A stretch of DNA of 64,000 nt, taken from Streptomyces sp. NBC_00247. GTDB lineage: Bacteria; Actinomycetota; Actinomycetes; Streptomycetales; Streptomycetaceae. This document shows, one piece after another, positions 1-7,018 of the stretch (the first letter of the stretch is position 1; each line of letters starts with the position of its first letter). Under the pieces are notes generated by a model. That model had not been told where the DNA came from. It was given only the letters and a program-made list of their open reading frames with translations, and did not search any database. The stretch covers positions 5,228,001-5,292,000 of the forward strand of contig NZ_CP108093.1 in assembly GCF_036188265.1 (NCBI RefSeq), written 5' to 3'. The translations under genes and the position numbers were made by a program.

Positions 1-1183
1 GCCAGAGGCCGTCGATGGCCGCGCGCACCTCCGGGTTGGCGGCCACCTCCTCGCGCAACTGCTCCACGTCGGAGGGGTCGAGCAGATTGGGGCCGCCGAG
101 CGGGTCGGCCCCGATACGGTCGGCGAGTTGCCGGGTCAGCGCGTCGACGACCCCCGAGGCGAACGGGCGGCGGGCGAGGTTGTGCGGCAGGCCGGTGTTC
201 CGCGCCTCCGCCCTGACGCGGAGGACCGTGTCGGGGCCGAGGAACAGGGTCTCTTGCTCGTGGGCGATCCCGACCGGCCCCGCGGGCAGCCGCTGCCGGT
301 CGGCGACCGCCTCGCGCAGGACCTCGGCCATCCGGGCGGAGCCCTTGACGGCCGCGGCCGTCGGGGTGTCGGTGCCGGTGGCCCGTACCCCGGGGAAGAG
401 TTCCTCCGGGGTGGCGAGCAGTACACCGGTCTCGCCCAGGGAGGGCAGCACGTTGCCGATGTAACCGAGGAAGGCCGGGTTGGGGCCGACGATCAGTACC
501 GCCCGGCGGGCCAGCTGCTCGCGGTACGCGTACAGGAGGTACGCGGCACGGTGCAGGGCGACCGCCGTCTTCCCGGTGCCGGGCCCTCCTTCCACCACGA
601 GCACACCCCGGTGCGGGGCGCGGATGATGCGGTCCTGCTCGGCCTGGATGGTCCGCACGATGTCGGTCATGCGGCCGGTGCGGGTGGCGTTCACGGCGGC
701 CAGCAGCACCGCGTCGCCGTTGGGGTCCTCGTGACCCGTGCGGTGCGCGGGCGCGGTCTCGTCCAGATCCAGGATCTCGTCGTGCAAGGCGGTGACCCGG
801 CGTTCGCGCGTGGTCAGGTGTCTGCGGCGCCGGAGCCCCATGGGGGTGTGGCCCGTCGCCAGGTAGAACGGGCGGGCCACCGGTGCGCGCCAGTCGACGA
901 GCAGCGGGGTGCGCGCCTCGTCGTCGTCGCGCATGCCGAGTCGGCCGATGTGGTGGTGCGTGCCGTCGCGCAGGTCGATGCGGCCGAAGCAGAGCCCGTC
1001 CTCCACGGCGTTCAGCGTGGCGAGGCGGTCCGACTGCTCGGCGACCGTGACGTCCCGCTCCAGCCGGGCCTGCCTGCTGTGCACGGGCTGCCCCAGTGAG
1101 CCCCGTACGGCGCCCTCGGCACCCTCCCGCAGGGTGTCGAGTCGCTCGTGGAGCAGGGTGACGAATTCCTGTTCGCGCACCAT
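1..1183 (-). CDS. helR: HelR/HelD-like RNA polymerase-associated helicase, partial at left edge
   Basis: 394 N-terminal codons are visible; the gene continues beyond the left edge. The protein opens with a charged alpha-helical stretch, then a segment containing EDGLCFGRIDL and LLVDWRAPVARPFY, typical of actinobacterial HelD/HelR. A Walker A motif GGPGTGKTAVAL follows at about residues 198-209. Family knowledge: these UvrD-like ATPases bind RNA polymerase rather than unwinding DNA, recycle stalled enzyme, and in Streptomyces HelR displaces rifampicin. Start: ATG at 1181-1183 with GAGGAA almost touching it; GTG two codons downstream would give better spacing. I looked for the rifamycin-associated element in the 300 bases upstream and did not see it, so rifamycin induction is not supported. 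HelR versus general HelD is undecided. Confidence 0.85.
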   Translation of the reverse strand, partial: MVREQEFVTLLHERLDTLREGAEGAVRGSLGQPVHSRQARLERDVTVAEQSDRLATLNAVEDGLCFGRIDLRDGTHHHIGRLGMRDDDEARTPLLVDWRAPVARPFYLATGHTPMGLRRRRHLTTRERRVTALHDEILDLDETAPAHRTGHEDPNGDAVLLAAVNATRTGRMTDIVRTIQAEQDRIIRAPHRGVLVVEGGPGTGKTAVALHRAAYLLYAYREQLARRAVLIVGPNPAFLGYIGNVLPSLGETGVLLATPEELFPGVRATGTDTPTAAAVKGSARMAEVLREAVADRQRLPAGPVGIAHEQETLFLGPDTVLRVRAEARNTGLPHNLARRPFASGVVDALTRQLADRIGADPLGGPNLLDPSDVEQLREEVAANPEVRAAIDGLW

Positions 1184-1191
1184 TTCCTCGC

Positions 1192-1221
1192 TTGACAATG
1201 TGACTCCATAAAAGATAAGAT
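1192..1221 (+). promoter_or_regulatory. Consensus-like housekeeping promoter facing right
   Basis: TTGACA (1192-1197), an 18-base spacer, then TAAGAT (1216-1221). It lies just upstream of the helR start codon but points away from it, so transcription would begin near 1228 and run toward 1340. This is a much better sigma-70-type match than most Streptomyces promoters. Sequence reading only. Confidence 0.55.
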
Positions 1222-1237
1222 GAGCCCTGTGAGTTTC

Positions 1238-1279
1238 TCCCGTGATGGTGCGAGAAGGTGACGCGTCGACATCACGGGA
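1238..1279. repeat. 10-bp perfect inverted repeat upstream of helR
   Basis: TCCCGTGATG (1238-1247) and CATCACGGGA (1270-1279) are exact reverse complements separated by 22 bases. The repeat lies 55-96 bases upstream of helR and 10-50 bases after the predicted rightward transcription start. It could be an operator or the stem of an RNA hairpin. Confidence 0.6.
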
Positions 1280-1315
1280 AACGTTCAGTTTAATCGGAAG
1301 AGTGCCTCGGACGTC

Positions 1316-1336
1316 AATGCGGCCGGGGCATTTTTT
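1316..1336 (+). terminator. Small hairpin followed by six T
   Basis: AATGC (1316-1320) and GCATT (1328-1332) can pair around a GGCCGGG loop, and six T run from 1331 to 1336. T-runs are rare at this G+C. No protein gene precedes it on this strand, so with the promoter at 1192 it would delimit a transcript of roughly 105 bases. The stem is short, so activity is uncertain. The rest of 1184-1483 holds nothing else I recognise. Confidence 0.4.
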
Positions 1337-1483
1337 GCGTTCCCGCCCCCCACCGCCCGGGTTTCTTCCCCATCGCGCGGGTCCCGCCCCGAATCCGTCC
1401 CGGGCGGTGCCGTCCCCGTTCCCGCGCGTGCCGGGCCGGCGGACGCGGTCCGGCCCGCGCGGGGCGCGGCGTAGCCTTCCGTC

Positions 1484-1801
1484 ATGGAGTTTTCCGCCGA
1501 GCCCCCGTCGGGTACGGACGCGGCCGTCCCGGGGCGGCGGCCCGCCGCCGACGGTCCCATGGCCGCGCCCGAGGTCACCTACACCGAGTGCCGCCGGTGC
1601 GGCACGCTCATCGCCGGTCTGGACGGGCGCTACGCCTGTGCGGGCTGCGGATGGGTCAACGACCACTCGGAGGGGCACCGTGCGCTGCCGACCGCCGAGG
1701 ACGACCCCGACTTCCCCGGAGCGGCCGCGTCCCGGCGCCCCGCGGGGACGGGGCGGGCCCGCGGCGCGTCCCGTCCCCGCCCAAAGGCGCGGGCGGACTG
1801 A
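1484..1801 (+). CDS. Small zinc-ribbon protein of unknown function
   Basis: 105 residues. Two CxxC knuckles, CRRC and CAGC, about 17 residues apart near the middle, form a probable zinc ribbon followed by a Trp. The tail is disordered and rich in Arg, Pro and Ala. TAGCCT at 1472-1477 ends six bases before the ATG and there is no ribosome binding site, so a leaderless mRNA is likely. A later in-frame ATG at 1559 would drop a low-complexity N-terminus. Function unknown; DNA, RNA or protein binding are all possible. Confidence 0.7.
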   Translation: MEFSAEPPSGTDAAVPGRRPAADGPMAAPEVTYTECRRCGTLIAGLDGRYACAGCGWVNDHSEGHRALPTAEDDPDFPGAAASRRPAGTGRARGASRPRPKARAD

Positions 1802-1840
1802 CCGGAGGGGGCGGGACGGCCGGGGCCGGTCACTCGCGGA

Positions 1841-2866
1841 TCAGGGGCGGCGGGGCGGACCGTCGATCAATGTGGCGAAACCGTCCAGAAGGCGTTGCAG
1901 GCCGAACTCGAAAAGCATGTCGAGATCGAAGTCGTAACCGGCTCCGGTGATGCGCTCCAGGGTCGGGAACGCACCGGCCGAGAATGCCTGGCGGAGTTGT
2001 GGTTTCTGCGTGTCCATCCACTCGTCGCTCGTCAGGCCGGTGAATTCCTCGGCCACGGCTTCGGGTTCGATATTGATCGCCGTCCCCCGCACGTAATTGA
2101 ACAAGGTGACGTGAATCGTGAAGTGCGTCTGCCTGTCGAGTCCGCGGCCGTCCAGGGCCTGAAGCACCCACTCGGTGAAGGGCATGGCCCCGGCCAGCAG
2201 CTGCGGCCGGGTCACCGACAGCGCCGGGGCCAGCCACGGATGGCGGCGGAACGTCTCCCACAGCAGACGCGCGGCGAGTTCCAGCCGCTCCCGCCAGCCC
2301 GACGGGTGCTCGGCCGGAAAGCGCCATTCGGAGCAGGCGGCGTCCATCATCTGTGTCACCAGATCGTCCTTGTCGGCCACGTGCCGGTAGAGCGACATGG
2401 TCGCCGCGCCCAGCTCGTTGGCCACCCGTCGCATCGAGGCCGCGCCCAGCCCTTCGGCGTCCGCGACGGCGATGGCCGTGGCGATGATCCGCTCCCGGGC
2501 GAGCGCGACGCCGGATCCTTCCGGAGCGGCGCCCCCGCCCGGAGTCCGGAGGGTCGACCGGGCCGCCGTGGGGGCGGACGGAACGGCCGCCGGGCGTCGT
2601 GTCCGGGCGGCGCTCTCGACCACGGTGCCCACGCCGGGCACCGGCCGTACCAGCCCTTCGTGCCGCAGCTCGGCGATGACCTTGGTCGCGGTGGCCATGG
2701 CGACCCCCCACTGCCGGGCGATCTCCCGGGTGGAGGGGACGCGGTCACCGGGGGCGAGCTCCCCCGACTCGATCCGCCCGCGCAGCATCCCGGCGATCCG
2801 GCGGTACGGCGGCTCCGGCGGCAGTGCCCGCCCTGCTTCTCCGCGCGCTTCCAGCTGGCGGTCCAT
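1841..2866 (-). CDS. GntR-TetR fused transcriptional regulator
   Basis: 341 residues. A GntR winged helix (residues ~20-90; PPYRRIAGMLRG, PGDRVPSTREIARQWGV) is followed by an Ala/Arg/Pro linker (~90-125), then a TetR-type helix-turn-helix (~128-175; MRRVANELGAATMSLYRHV) and a TetR-like C-terminal ligand and dimerisation domain to the end. It is divergent from the FAD monooxygenase gene, and the shared intergenic region carries two copies of GTACTAGTGCAC, so it probably represses both genes and responds to a small molecule. Two DNA-binding modules in one chain is a known actinobacterial architecture; the ligand is unknown. Confidence 0.88.
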   Translation of the reverse strand: MDRQLEARGEAGRALPPEPPYRRIAGMLRGRIESGELAPGDRVPSTREIARQWGVAMATATKVIAELRHEGLVRPVPGVGTVVESAARTRRPAAVPSAPTAARSTLRTPGGGAAPEGSGVALARERIIATAIAVADAEGLGAASMRRVANELGAATMSLYRHVADKDDLVTQMMDAACSEWRFPAEHPSGWRERLELAARLLWETFRRHPWLAPALSVTRPQLLAGAMPFTEWVLQALDGRGLDRQTHFTIHVTLFNYVRGTAINIEPEAVAEEFTGLTSDEWMDTQKPQLRQAFSAGAFPTLERITGAGYDFDLDMLFEFGLQRLLDGFATLIDGPPRRP

Positions 2867-2875
2867 GACACCTCC

Positions 2876-2887
2876 GTACTAGTGCAC
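2876..2887. promoter_or_regulatory. Putative operator, copy 1 of GTACTAGTGCAC
   Basis: This 12-base element lies ten bases upstream of the GntR-TetR start codon and is repeated exactly at 2980-2991. It contains the ACTAGT palindrome. The position suits autorepression. Confidence 0.5.
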
Positions 2888-2979
2888 CTCTCTGCGGGGC
2901 GCACTGTACCGCCCTGACCACGGTGAAGGGCCCCGGTCGCCGCGAGGACGCCCCGGACGGTGGTGCACCTCGACACTGT

Positions 2980-2991
2980 GTACTAGTGCAC
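2980..2991. promoter_or_regulatory. Putative operator, copy 2 of GTACTAGTGCAC
   Basis: Exact second copy, 104 bases from the first and about 70 bases upstream of the monooxygenase start. Related fragments (GTGCACCTC and CACTGTGTAC-like) also recur between the copies. It is likely the site controlling the monooxygenase promoter. Confidence 0.5.
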
Positions 2992-3060
2992 TGGCGGGTG
3001 TTTTCCCTTGCAGGGTACGGATTTTGGGGTTGCGGGGCGTGTTGCGTACGCCGTACATTC

Positions 3061-4413
3061 ATGCTCATGAAGAGACATGACGTACTCATCTCCGGCGCCG
3101 GTATCGCCGGTCCGGCCCTCGCGTACTGGCTGCGCGCGGCGGGCTTCGACGTCACGGTCGTCGAGCGGGCGCCGAGTCCCCGGCCGGGCGGACAGACCGT
3201 GGATCTGCGTGGTGCGGGCCGGGAGGTGATCAGCCGTATGGGCCTCATGGACCGGGCCCGCGCGGTCGCCGTCGACCAGCGCGGCCTCGCCATGGTGGAC
3301 GCCCGGGACCGGGTCACCGCCGAGATGCCGGCCGCCGCCTTCGGCGGGGAGGGGATCGTCTCCGAGATCGAGATCCTCCGGGGCGACCTCGCCCGCCTCC
3401 TGTACGACGCGACCTCACCCACCACCCGCACCTCGTCCACCGCCGGCACCTCGCCCGGCACCGGCACCGGCTCCGGCACCGGCACCGGCTCGGGGGTGGA
3501 GTACCTCTTCGACGACACCGTCACCGCCCTCGCCCAGGACGACGACGGCGTCACGGTCACCTTCGAGAAGGCCGGCCGGCGCCGCTTCGGGGTCGTGGTG
3601 GGAGCCGACGGGCCGCACTCCGTGGTCCGGTCGCTCGCCTTCGGTCCCGAGGCCGACTTCGTCCGCCCGCTGAACTGCTGGACCGCGTGGTTCACGGCCC
3701 GGGAGGACTGGGACCTCGGCGGCTGGTTCCGGATGTTCAACGCCCCCGGCGGGCTCGTCGCGTCCGCGCGCCCCGGCCGGCTGCCCGGTGAGATCAAGGC
3801 CGGACTCAGCTTCCGCGCGGAGCCCTTCACGTACGACCGCCACGACGTGCGCGCCCAACAGGACCTGATCGCCCGTCGGTTCGAGGGCGTCGGGTGGGAG
3901 GTCCCGCGCCTCGTCGCGGCGATGCGCACCTGCGACGACTTCTTCTTCGACTCGCTGGGGCAGGTGCGTCTCGACAGTTGGTCGCGCGGGCGGACGGTGC
4001 TGCTCGGCGACGCCGGACACTGCCCCTCGCCCCTCACCGGCATGGGGACGAGCCTCGCCCTCGTCGGCGCGTACGTGCTGGCGGGCGAACTGACCCGGCC
4101 CGGCGCCGGGCACCTGGACGCCTTCCGGAACTACGACCGGATCATGCGCCCCTACGTCACCCGGGCGCAGCAGCTCCCGCCCGGCGGCGCCTCGGCGTAC
4201 GCACCGAACGGCGCGCTCGCCATCCGGCTGCGCGCCGCCTCGATGCGGTCGATGGACCGCTGGCCCATGCGGCAGGTGCTGGCCGCCCAGTTCACCAAGG
4301 CCGGGGACATCGACCTGCCCGCCTACGCCCACCTCCCGGCAGGTCCCGCGGCCGGTCTCCCCGGGGCGGGCCTCAGCTCCCGCTCGGGTACGCCGACTCG
4401 TACGCGGCGCTGA
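3061..4413 (+). CDS. FAD-dependent monooxygenase, TetX/PHBH-type
   Basis: 450 residues. The N-terminal dinucleotide-binding motif ISGAGIAGPALAYWLR ends in an acidic residue of VVERAP, and the FAD-binding LLGDAGHCPSP motif lies near residue 315. This is the fold of p-hydroxybenzoate hydroxylase-like enzymes, which include TetX and rifampicin monooxygenases as well as catabolic hydroxylases; the substrate is unknown. Residues ~119-145 form a Thr/Gly/Ser low-complexity insert encoded by GGCACC-like repeats in place of a compact loop. Start is ATG 3061 or 3067; no clear ribosome binding site. The 3' end overlaps the convergent GntR gene by 41 bases. Probably repressed by the divergent GntR-TetR protein. 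Confidence 0.85.
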   Translation: MLMKRHDVLISGAGIAGPALAYWLRAAGFDVTVVERAPSPRPGGQTVDLRGAGREVISRMGLMDRARAVAVDQRGLAMVDARDRVTAEMPAAAFGGEGIVSEIEILRGDLARLLYDATSPTTRTSSTAGTSPGTGTGSGTGTGSGVEYLFDDTVTALAQDDDGVTVTFEKAGRRRFGVVVGADGPHSVVRSLAFGPEADFVRPLNCWTAWFTAREDWDLGGWFRMFNAPGGLVASARPGRLPGEIKAGLSFRAEPFTYDRHDVRAQQDLIARRFEGVGWEVPRLVAAMRTCDDFFFDSLGQVRLDSWSRGRTVLLGDAGHCPSPLTGMGTSLALVGAYVLAGELTRPGAGHLDAFRNYDRIMRPYVTRAQQLPPGGASAYAPNGALAIRLRAASMRSMDRWPMRQVLAAQFTKAGDIDLPAYAHLPAGPAAGLPGAGLSSRSGTPTRTRR

Positions 4414-4762
4414 ACAGCGCCTTCACGTCGTGCCCCGACAGCCCTTCGGTCCGCGCCTGGACCAGCCACGCGTCCAGGGAGGTGCGGAGCGGCGAGTCGG
4501 GTCCCGACTGGGGCCGGGCGAGGTTACGGGTGATGAAGGTGCCGGCCCCCTGGCGCACTTCGGCGAAACCGAGGCGCTCCAGCTCCCGGTACGCCTTGAG
4601 GGTCGTGTTGGGGTTGACCTTGGTGCCGGCGGCCACCTGCGCGGCCGTGGGCAGCTTGTCCCCCTCCTGGAGGGCGCCCATCCGCAGGGCCTGCTCGACC
4701 TGGTGCACGATCTGCAGGTACGTGGCGATGCCACTGCGCCGGTCGATGCGGAAAACGACCAC
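4373..4762 (-). CDS. GntR-family regulator, YtrA type
   Basis: 129 residues: a winged-helix GntR domain (residues ~5-75; IDRRSGIATYLQIVHQVEQA, then LPTAAQVAAGTKVNPNTTLK) and a short C-terminal dimerisation tail, the size of the YtrA subfamily. These regulators usually repress linked ABC-2 exporters. It is last in the same-strand order ATPase, permease, regulator, with a 55-base gap after the permease, whereas the regulator is more commonly first. Start GTG 4762 with GGAAGG upstream. Its likely target is the inverted repeat at 6751-6774. Confidence 0.88.
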   Translation of the reverse strand: MVVFRIDRRSGIATYLQIVHQVEQALRMGALQEGDKLPTAAQVAAGTKVNPNTTLKAYRELERLGFAEVRQGAGTFITRNLARPQSGPDSPLRTSLDAWLVQARTEGLSGHDVKALFSAAYESAYPSGS

Positions 4763-4817
4763 TGCTCTTCACCTTCCGCTCGACTGAGGAGACTTTACGG
4801 ACACGGGGGGCGTGCCG

Positions 4818-5798
4818 TCACAGCGGGCGCCGGGAGACACGCCACACGACGAACACCGTCAACAGCGCCGTGGCGGCGAGCAGGATGGCCGCGCCGGTCC
4901 ACTGCATGGCGTTCATCTGGTCGTATTCGAGGTACTCGACGACGTTGTTGACGATGCCCTTGTCCTTGACGCAGGCGTTCTGTGCCGCCTCGGTGGCCTT
5001 GGCGCAGATGCCCCAGCCGTAGAGCGTGCCGTCCGCGCTGCCGACCCAGCTGTCGAGCTGCTGCACGTCCTGGTAGCTGCCGAGGGAGCTTTCCGCGTTC
5101 AGCGGGTACGTGTACAGGTGGCTGGTGCCGAGCCCGTCGCGGAACCGGTCCCAGACGATGTTCACGAACACGGAGAAGCCCAGGGTCACCACCATCGCCA
5201 TCAGCACCCGGCGCAGCAGGACCCCGATGGTGATGCCCGCCGCGGTCAGGAACAGGCAGAAGGCGGGCAGGACCGGACCGGTGCCGTCGAACACCGACCC
5301 GTCCATCCAGACGGCGGGGAGGACCGAGCGGTACGGCTTCCACCACCAGGTGAAGAGGACGGAGAGCACCAGGCCGGCGAAGAGGGCGACGCAGTAGCCC
5401 AGCGTCAGCTTGGCGATCAGCCAGCGGCGGCGCGCCACCGACTGGGTGGTGACCAGTTGCGCGGTGCCCTGTTCCGTGTCGGAGGCGATCAGCGGAGCGC
5501 CGACGAGGACGCCGAGGAGCGTCGGGAGCAGGCCGAGGGCCAGCGTGACGTAGTTCCAGACCCGTGCGGAGACGACGGGATCCGGCGCGTTCTCGCGCGG
5601 CCACCCGGCCGCGTCCAGCGTGTCGATCATCTGCCCGCGCTCGTACGCGATCACGGCCGCGCCGAGGACCACCAGCGCGAGCACGCAGTACAGCGTCGCC
5701 CGGTGTTGGCGCACCACGAGCCAGGCCAGTCCGCGCAGCGGGCCGCGCCGGACGGTTCCCGCCCCCGTGGTGGGGTCGGTCAGGGTGGTCGTGGTCAT
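4818..5798 (-). CDS. ABC-2 type transporter permease
   Basis: 326 residues with about six membrane segments, the first near residues 33-53 and the last at the C-terminus before VSRRPL. The ATG overlaps the stop of the upstream ATPase gene by four bases (ATGA), so the two are translationally coupled and form one exporter. A large extracytoplasmic segment lies between the last two helices. Substrate unknown; YtrA-linked exporters often act on cell-envelope stress or peptide antibiotics. Confidence 0.88.
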   Translation of the reverse strand: MTTTTLTDPTTGAGTVRRGPLRGLAWLVVRQHRATLYCVLALVVLGAAVIAYERGQMIDTLDAAGWPRENAPDPVVSARVWNYVTLALGLLPTLLGVLVGAPLIASDTEQGTAQLVTTQSVARRRWLIAKLTLGYCVALFAGLVLSVLFTWWWKPYRSVLPAVWMDGSVFDGTGPVLPAFCLFLTAAGITIGVLLRRVLMAMVVTLGFSVFVNIVWDRFRDGLGTSHLYTYPLNAESSLGSYQDVQQLDSWVGSADGTLYGWGICAKATEAAQNACVKDKGIVNNVVEYLEYDQMNAMQWTGAAILLAATALLTVFVVWRVSRRPL

Positions 5799-6757
5799 GA
5801 TGCGGTGATCCCTTCGGCGTCGGTGCGGGCACCCGGGGCGAGGAGCGCGGGCGCGTCCGGTGAGCGGAGGTGGGCCAGCAGCACCTCCTCCAGGCTCGGT
5901 TCGGTGATCTGCCAGTCGCCGGTGAGCGGCCCCTCGGCGCGTACCAGCGCCTGGAACTGGCGTCCCTGGACCCGGGACTCGACCACGGTGTGGCGGGTCA
6001 GCTCCGGCGGCAGCTTGCCGTCCGGCGCCAGTCCGGTCACCAGCGTGTGGGCAGGGACGAGTGCGTCGGTTTCACCGGCCATCCTGAGCCGCCCCTCGGA
6101 CACCACCAGCAGGTGGTCGCACATGTCCTCCAGCTCGCCCAGCATGTGGGAGGACATCAGCACCGTCGTCCCGCGTTCGACGGCCTCGGCCATCAGCAGG
6201 GTGCTCATCTCGTCGCGCGCCAGCGGGTCGAGGTCCGACATCGGCTCGTCGAGCAGCAGCAGGCCGGGGCGCTTGCCGAAGGCGAGCGCGAACGCGACCC
6301 GGGTGCGCTGGCCGCCGGAGAGCGTGCCGACGCGCGCCTCCAGCGGGACCTGACCCGAGCGGACGATCCGCTCCGCCGCCGCCATGTCCCAGCCGGGGTT
6401 GAGTTCTGCGCCCATCCGCAGTGTCTCGGCCACCGTGAACCACTTGAAGAGCGGCTTGTCCTGGCCGAGGAAGGCGAACCTGGGCATCGCCGACGCGTCG
6501 TCCGACGGGATGCCGAAGATCTTCAACTCGCCCTCGGTCGGGGCGATCTGCTGGGACGCGATGCCGAGCAGGGTGCTCTTTCCCGCGCCGTTGGGGCCGA
6601 CGAGACCGCAGATCCTTCCGGCCGGGAGCCGGAAGGAGAAGTCCCGCAGCGCCCAGCCGCGGCGGTAGCGCTTGCTCAGTCCGCGGGCCTCCAGGGCCCA
6701 TGGCCCGGAGGTCTCGATCGGTGTGCTCGGGTGTTCCACGCCTCGCCCCAATTCCAC
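5795..6757 (-). CDS. ABC transporter ATP-binding protein
   Basis: 320 residues from GTG 6757, or 314 from the better-placed GTG 6739. Walker A GPNGAGKST, signature LSGGQRTRVAFALAF, Walker B LLLLDEPMSDLDP and a switch His region SSHMLGELEDMCD are all intact; a C-terminal accessory domain follows. It energises export by the adjacent permease. The operator at 6751-6774 overlaps the upstream start candidate, which favours GTG 6739 with a leader of about 25 bases. Confidence 0.9.
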   Translation of the reverse strand: MELGRGVEHPSTPIETSGPWALEARGLSKRYRRGWALRDFSFRLPAGRICGLVGPNGAGKSTLLGIASQQIAPTEGELKIFGIPSDDASAMPRFAFLGQDKPLFKWFTVAETLRMGAELNPGWDMAAAERIVRSGQVPLEARVGTLSGGQRTRVAFALAFGKRPGLLLLDEPMSDLDPLARDEMSTLLMAEAVERGTTVLMSSHMLGELEDMCDHLLVVSEGRLRMAGETDALVPAHTLVTGLAPDGKLPPELTRHTVVESRVQGRQFQALVRAEGPLTGDWQITEPSLEEVLLAHLRSPDAPALLAPGARTDAEGITAS

Positions 6758-6774
6758 TAGTCAACTAATGGAAT
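6751..6774. promoter_or_regulatory. Putative YtrA-type operator
   Basis: ATTCCACTAGT and ACTAATGGAAT form an 11-base inverted repeat with one mismatch and a two-base centre. It overlaps the -10 box and start point of the leftward promoter of the ABC operon. It is the most likely target of the GntR protein encoded at the end of the same operon. Confidence 0.6.
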
Positions 6775-6802
6775 CATTGTCTGTAGGTCGGGAAACTGTC
6801 AA
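6773..6802 (-). promoter_or_regulatory. Promoter of the ABC exporter operon
   Basis: On the minus strand TTGACA (6802-6797) is followed after 18 bases by AATGAT (6778-6773). Transcription would start within the operator at 6751-6774, so repressor binding would block it. The remaining 6803-7018 is repeat-like GC-rich sequence (variants of GGTCCGGGGCGGTACGGCG) without a gene I can support. Confidence 0.5.
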
Positions 6803-7018
6803 GGCGCCCTTTCCCGGAGGCGGTTCGGGAGAGCGTGGCCCGCCCCGGAAACGCCGATCGCCCGGAACGCGAGGCGTCCGGGCGATCGGTGAAGCGGTCG
6901 GGTTCGAGGCGGCAGGGGCGGTACAAAGTGGTCCGGGGCGGTACGGCGGTGGTCCGGGGCGTACGGCGCCGGTCTCCGGCAAAGAGCGGTGGTCGCCGGC
7001 AGAGAGTGGTGCGGGCGG

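Noticed and set aside
1184..1483. Rifamycin-associated element upstream of helR
   Set aside because: No GGGGCTTGC/GCAAG-type repeat was found on either strand in the gap.
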